Assembly: GCA_002774055.1 (NCBI GenBank)
Contig: PEZL01000038.1
Location: 1 to 31,433, forward strand
Length of the DNA: 31,433 nucleotides
Direction: 5' to 3'
Source: Candidatus Tagabacteria bacterium CG09_land_8_20_14_0_10_41_14
GTDB lineage: Bacteria > Patescibacteriota > Minisyncoccia > JAHISW01 > Tagabacteraceae
Positions 29,579 to 31,433 of the stretch are shown one piece after another. The notes under the pieces are model-generated. The model was given only the letters and a program-made list of their open reading frames with translations, was not told the DNA's origin and made no database searches. A program made the position numbers and the translations under genes. How positions within the stretch are numbered: position 1 is the first letter of the stretch; every line of letters starts with the position of its first letter.

Positions 29579-31433
29579 TTTGCATAATTCGAATGCTTCT
29601 CTCGCGTCTTTAACCCATTTGGTTTCCGGAGCGTATTTTTTAAACCAAGTCATTTGTCTTTTTGAATATTGGACAATGGCTGTATTTAATTGCTCAATCA
29701 TTTCCTCTTTAGAAATTTTACCACGCAAGTATCGGCTTAAATATCTATATTCAAGCCCCAAATCTTCCATTCGTTTCCAACTAACACCTTTTTTATGAAG
29801 TTGTTTTGCTTCACCCACCATTCCTTGTTTAATTCGCTTCAATAAGCGTTTATGAATTAATCCTTTTAGATTTTTGTCGTTTTTCTTGATTCCCAGCCAT
29901 AAAATATCAAACTTAACGTCTTGCGATGACGTTGATATTGACGGTGTTAAATTTTTGTCATCGCAAGACGTAAATTTTGCAATTTCAATGGCGCGGATAA
30001 GGCGTCGTTTGTTTTTGGAGTCTATTATTTTTTTCTCCCCGCCTTCGCCAAGGCTTCGGCGGGCAAGCAATTTTTTTAATATTTTGTATAGTTCTTCACA
30101 ACTTTTCTTTTCTAGTTCTTTGCGTAGTTTCCAATTGGGTGGAATTTGAGGGATTTTCATATTACCCAAGAGCGCGTGAATATAAAAACCGGTCCCGCCG
30201 CATATGATTGGTATTTTGTCTTTTCCAACGATTTCTTTTATCGCGTTTTCCGCCATTTTTTTAAAATCCATCGCGGTGAAAACTTTTTTCGGGTCTGCAG
30301 TACCCAGCAAGTAGTGTTTTATGCCCTTCATTTCTTTTTTGGTAATTTTGCCCGTGCCAATGTCCATTCTTTTATAAACCTGCCGTGAGTCGGCCGAAAT
30401 TACTTCGCCGTTAAATTTTCGGGCAATTTTAACTGCCAGGCCGCTTTTACCGGAAGCCGTCGGCCCAAGCACAACGATAATTTTTTGTTTTTCTTTTTTG
30501 TTTGATAAGTTATTTAAAACATTCCATCTTCTTTTTTTCTCTTTGGCAGATACGTTGTCTTTCATTGTCGTGGCTGCCAGGGTGCCTGTCCTCGGAGAAT
30601 ATCTTGAAATATATGCCTTATCAAATCCTATCTGTTTAAATAAATTTACCGTGTTGTTGAATTGAGCGCGTGTTTCGCCCGGGAAGCCCACAATTACATC
30701 CGTAGATATTTTTATCTCGGGAATTGCTTTTCGTATTTTTTCAACCAGTTTAATGTAATGTTCGCGCGTGTAGTTGCGATTCATTTCGCGCAGGACTTCG
30801 TTGTCTCCGGATTGAACCGGTAGATTTATATATTTTACCGCCTTGTCGCATTTCGCGATCGCGTTAATCATTTCATTAGAAAAATCTTTCGGGTGAGGGG
30901 AGACAAAACGTATTTTAAAATTACCGGGAATGCCGTTTATTATTTTAAGCAATCTGGGAAAGTTCACTTTTTTACTGCGATAGGAGTTCACGTTTTGTCC
31001 CAAAAGCCAGATTTCTTTACGCTCGGTTTTAACCAATTTTTTTACCTCTTTAATTATTTCTTTTGCCGGTCGCGATCGTTCTCTGCCGCGCGTGAAAGGC
31101 ACGGCGCAGTAGGTGCAGAAATTATCACATCCGGTCATAATCGGCACCAGGCCGGTGTTTTTGTTTGAATATATTGGTGTTTCATTAAAGTATTCATCGG
31201 GATGCCAGATTTCGCTTACTTTATCTTTTAGTTTTTTTCTGTCGGCGTCCAGAATACATCCTGTTAAAATTATTTTCTTCTTTTTATATTTATTTATCTT
31301 TGCCCAAACCCTGTCCATCGCGGATTGGCGCACGGAACAGCAGTTCAAAACTATCAACCCGGCTTCTTTTTCAGAAGCCGCTTTTTTATGCCCCAATAAT
31401 CGAAGCCGGGCTTCGATTCTTTCAGCGTCCGCT
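29567..31433 (-). CDS. MiaB-MiaA fusion: tRNA A37 methylthiotransferase plus dimethylallyltransferase (partial at N-terminus)
   Basis: One uninterrupted frame encodes two successive enzymes of ms2i6A37 synthesis in tRNA. Counting from the in-frame TTG at 31396: a MiaB part (1 to about 300) has Cys in LNCCSVR, C47 in LTGC, the radical-SAM C90-x3-C94-x2-C97 and VKYINLPVQSGDNEVLREMN. The C-terminal TRAM domain of MiaB is missing. After a lysine-rich link (NKKEKQK), a full MiaA follows (about 305-609): P-loop GPTASGKS, ISADSRQVY, GGTGFYIHALL, NKRRLIRAIEI, YSKRQMTWFKK. The frame stays open to the edge upstream of the TTG (ADAERIEARLRLLGHKK, matching MiaB), so the true start and the first cluster Cys lie outside. 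Two repeat-derived insertions sit in MiaA. Normally miaA and miaB are separate genes. Confidence 0.93.
   Translation of the reverse strand, partial: ADAERIEARLRLLGHKKAASEKEAGLIVLNCCSVRQSAMDRVWAKINKYKKKKIILTGCILDADRKKLKDKVSEIWHPDEYFNETPIYSNKNTGLVPIMTGCDNFCTYCAVPFTRGRERSRPAKEIIKEVKKLVKTERKEIWLLGQNVNSYRSKKVNFPRLLKIINGIPGNFKIRFVSPHPKDFSNEMINAIAKCDKAVKYINLPVQSGDNEVLREMNRNYTREHYIKLVEKIRKAIPEIKISTDVIVGFPGETRAQFNNTVNLFKQIGFDKAYISRYSPRTGTLAATTMKDNVSAKEKKRRWNVLNNLSNKKEKQKIIVVLGPTASGKSGLAVKIARKFNGEVISADSRQVYKRMDIGTGKITKKEMKGIKHYLLGTADPKKVFTAMDFKKMAENAIKEIVGKDKIPIICGGTGFYIHALLGNMKIPQIPPNWKLRKELEKKSCEELYKILKKLLARRSLGEGGEKKIIDSKNKRRLIRAIEIAKFTSCDDKNLTPSISTSSQDVKFDILWLGIKKNDKNLKGLIHKRLLKRIKQGMVGEAKQLHKKGVSWKRMEDLGLEYRYLSRYLRGKISKEEMIEQLNTAIVQYSKRQMTWFKKYAPETKWVKDAREAFELCKHGY
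29916..29971. repeat. 15-base inverted repeat inside the MiaA part
   Basis: ACGTCTTGCGATGAC (29916-29930) and GTCATCGCAAGACGT (29957-29971) are exact complements around 26 bases, in frame, encoding a serine/threonine-rich insertion (TSCDDKNLTPSISTSSQDV). The core CGCAAGACGT also occurs at 242-251. Confidence 0.8.
30038..30063. repeat. Palindromic repeat inside the MiaA part
   Basis: CCCGCC (30038-30043) and GGCGGG (30058-30063) surround TTCGCCAAGGCTTC; an inner GCCTT/AAGGC pairing is also possible. In frame, encoding RRSLGEGG. Confidence 0.7.

Noticed and set aside
31394..31396. TTG at 31396 as the start of the MiaB-MiaA gene
   Set aside because: The frame stays open to the window edge and the upstream residues (ADAERIEARLRLLG) match MiaB, so the gene continues outside the window.

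Overview
The window looks like a chromosomal segment of a Patescibacteria/CPR bacterium, most likely a Parcubacteria-type lineage. This is inferred from gene content and style and has not been tested by a search. The signs are: shortened versions of core enzymes (PheS, PheT and ThrS without appended domains); short palindromic or tandem repeats inserted in frame into housekeeping genes; tRNA genes without encoded CCA; almost no Shine-Dalgarno sequences; and tightly packed information-processing genes. UGA acts as an ordinary stop (nifS-like gene and dnaE), so the code is not a recoded one.

Left part (1-9170, mostly + strand): the tail of an unrecognised gene, then dnaG (primase). RNase P RNA is convergent and its 3' end lies inside the dnaG stop region. 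Next come a Wzy/O-antigen-ligase-like TPR membrane protein, a heptamer tandem repeat, murJ, lepA, a tiny convergent membrane ORF, an ftsB/divIC-like gene and tRNA-Gly(CCC). Middle (9200-14070): pheS, pheT and gyrB in a row, followed by a compact tRNA-like RNA with its own -10 box and a strong bidirectional terminator. A minus-strand block (14069-19103) reads dnaE, thrS, then a half-size MFS protein.

Right part (19100-31433): a small membrane protein with a textbook promoter, Shine-Dalgarno and terminator; rnhB; an NDH-2-like flavoprotein; an accessory patch on the minus strand (pilin remnant, coiled-coil protein, decayed IS1595-type transposase between direct repeats); nifS/iscS and iscU; a membrane-anchored HtrA protease and a ClpB-type disaggregase; tRNA-Tyr; a lone response regulator; rpmG and tRNA-Trp. 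The right edge holds a minus-strand gene, cut by the window end, that fuses MiaB (radical-SAM methylthiotransferase, TRAM domain absent) to a complete MiaA (tRNA dimethylallyltransferase).

The MiaB-MiaA fusion is the most interesting item: two consecutive enzymes of ms2i6A37 synthesis in one chain. Its stop codon lies inside the convergent tRNA-Trp gene, and tRNA-Trp and tRNA-Tyr in this window both have the A36-A37-A38 signature MiaA uses. IscS/IscU could supply the Fe-S clusters MiaB needs. Other points of note are the predicted leaderless starts, the exapted palindromes, the ClpB with a ClpP-loop-like IGF tripeptide, and a long-range stem covering the htrA start codon.
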